A program made the translations under genes and the position numbers. Of a DNA stretch of 27,692 nt, positions 27,128 to 27,692 are shown one piece after another (position 1 is the first letter of the stretch; every line of letters starts with the position of its first letter). The notes under the pieces were generated by a model. That model was not told where the DNA came from and made no database searches. It saw only the letters and a list, made by a program, of their open reading frames with translations. The stretch is from positions 1 through 27,692 of the forward strand of contig CAICTM010001522.1 in the NCBI GenBank assembly GCA_903772945.1, in the 5' to 3' direction. Origin of the DNA: Seminavis robusta. Lineage: Eukaryota; Bacillariophyta; Bacillariophyceae; Naviculales; Naviculaceae.

Positions 27128-27692
27128 GAGGAAACATAAACCTGACTCCTATTTACTATTGACTCTTGTATTAATAATCTAGTCTGGTTCGCATGTAAAT
27201 TGAGCATGCAAGGAACCAAGGGAGTTTAGGTCTAAAGTGTTAAGGGGGTACTTATATCCAAAACAATCACAAGAATTGCTATGCACCACCTTTTGCTTTT
27301 CAGCTTAATCTAAAACCAAATTACTCCCCAATAAACTGAAGTATTACTAGCAAACAACACTGAAAAGCAAAAGGTCATCTCGAGTTATTACTACTACCGA
27401 TCTCGAGATTGATATCAAGGTAAAAAACAAGAAGGTAAAACCCAAGTCAAAGACACAAGTATCATATTGACTTTGAAGTGAGTTAACACCTGCAACACAC
27501 AAGAGGTGCGCAGAATCAGGGCTTTATCCACACAATCAGAGCATCGACAAGCTCTAACAGAAGAGAGGTGCGGTCGCGGGATTCCCATGCTTCACGCAAG
27601 TACAAAGGTCGATAAACGATCGACTACAACAGTTTCCGGCGTTGAACTGGAGAGATCTAACGTACACCAGCTGAATCAAGGGAGCAAGAAAT
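27128..27692. other. Gene-free DNA with inverted repeats
   Basis: No open frame of note. Three stem-capable inverted repeats follow one another: TGGTTC-GCATG (27185-27195) with CATGC-AA-GGAACCA (27205-27218); ACCTTTTGCTTTTCAG (27288-27303) with its exact 16-bp complement (27360-27375); ATCTCGAG (27377-27384) with CTCGAGAT (27402-27409). The base composition is more A-rich than the retroelement debris. No mobile-element end was identified. Confidence 0.6.

Overview
The window looks like nuclear DNA of a eukaryote, most likely a pennate diatom. It contains Ty3/gypsy remains with a GPY-type integrase tail, copia-like Gag proteins of the type I associate with diatom genomes (zinc knuckle WYCWSHGLG...HTSINC), and a DDE-transposase fragment split by an 80-bp GT-AG intron. 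There is no bacterial-style operon, rRNA, tRNA or CRISPR array that I can support. The organism call is inference from protein style.

Layout. 1-6685: plus-strand Ty3/gypsy debris. A 3' element end (1-427 and 2950-3004) is split by a 2.5-kb unidentified segment (428-2949), then comes an LTR (3005-3427), a decayed gag-PR-RT-IN body, and a second LTR (6264-6685). 6689-7278: exon remnants of a DDE-superfamily transposase. 7637-9051: a copia-like gag and the start of pol, cut by a lone LTR (9052-9477). 10007-16745: an imperfect palindrome with arms of about 3.2 and 3.1 kb around a 399-bp spacer. Each arm carries a long unrecognised gene that I interpret as a Crinkler/RHS-like P-loop NTPase plus nuclease, and two small unknown ORFs. 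The arms differ by two small DNA-transposon-like insertions, and one arm has what looks like an excision footprint. 16746-27127: minus-strand retroelement debris. A gypsy integrase tail with LTR is followed by a copia-like gag (E) that is interrupted by a complete but dead 5.45-kb gypsy element (B, 19257-24703) with a 4-bp target duplication; a truncated third gypsy element (C) follows. 27128-27692: AT-rich DNA with several inverted repeats and no gene.

All gypsy LTRs belong to one family (about 425 bp, ends TGCAATACACGG...GTAGTGCA). Two subfamilies can be told apart. LTRs left of the palindrome all point right and those right of it all point left. Coding regions of the gypsy elements are full of stops and 1-nt indels; the copia gag at 7637 and the left-arm copy of the long gene are the only long intact frames.

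The most interesting object is the palindrome. Its inner junction cuts the NTPase-like gene at the Walker A lysine in one copy and near Walker B in the other, with an 8-bp microhomology. Its arms record later, independent transposon insertion and loss, which argues against an assembly or chimeric-read artefact.
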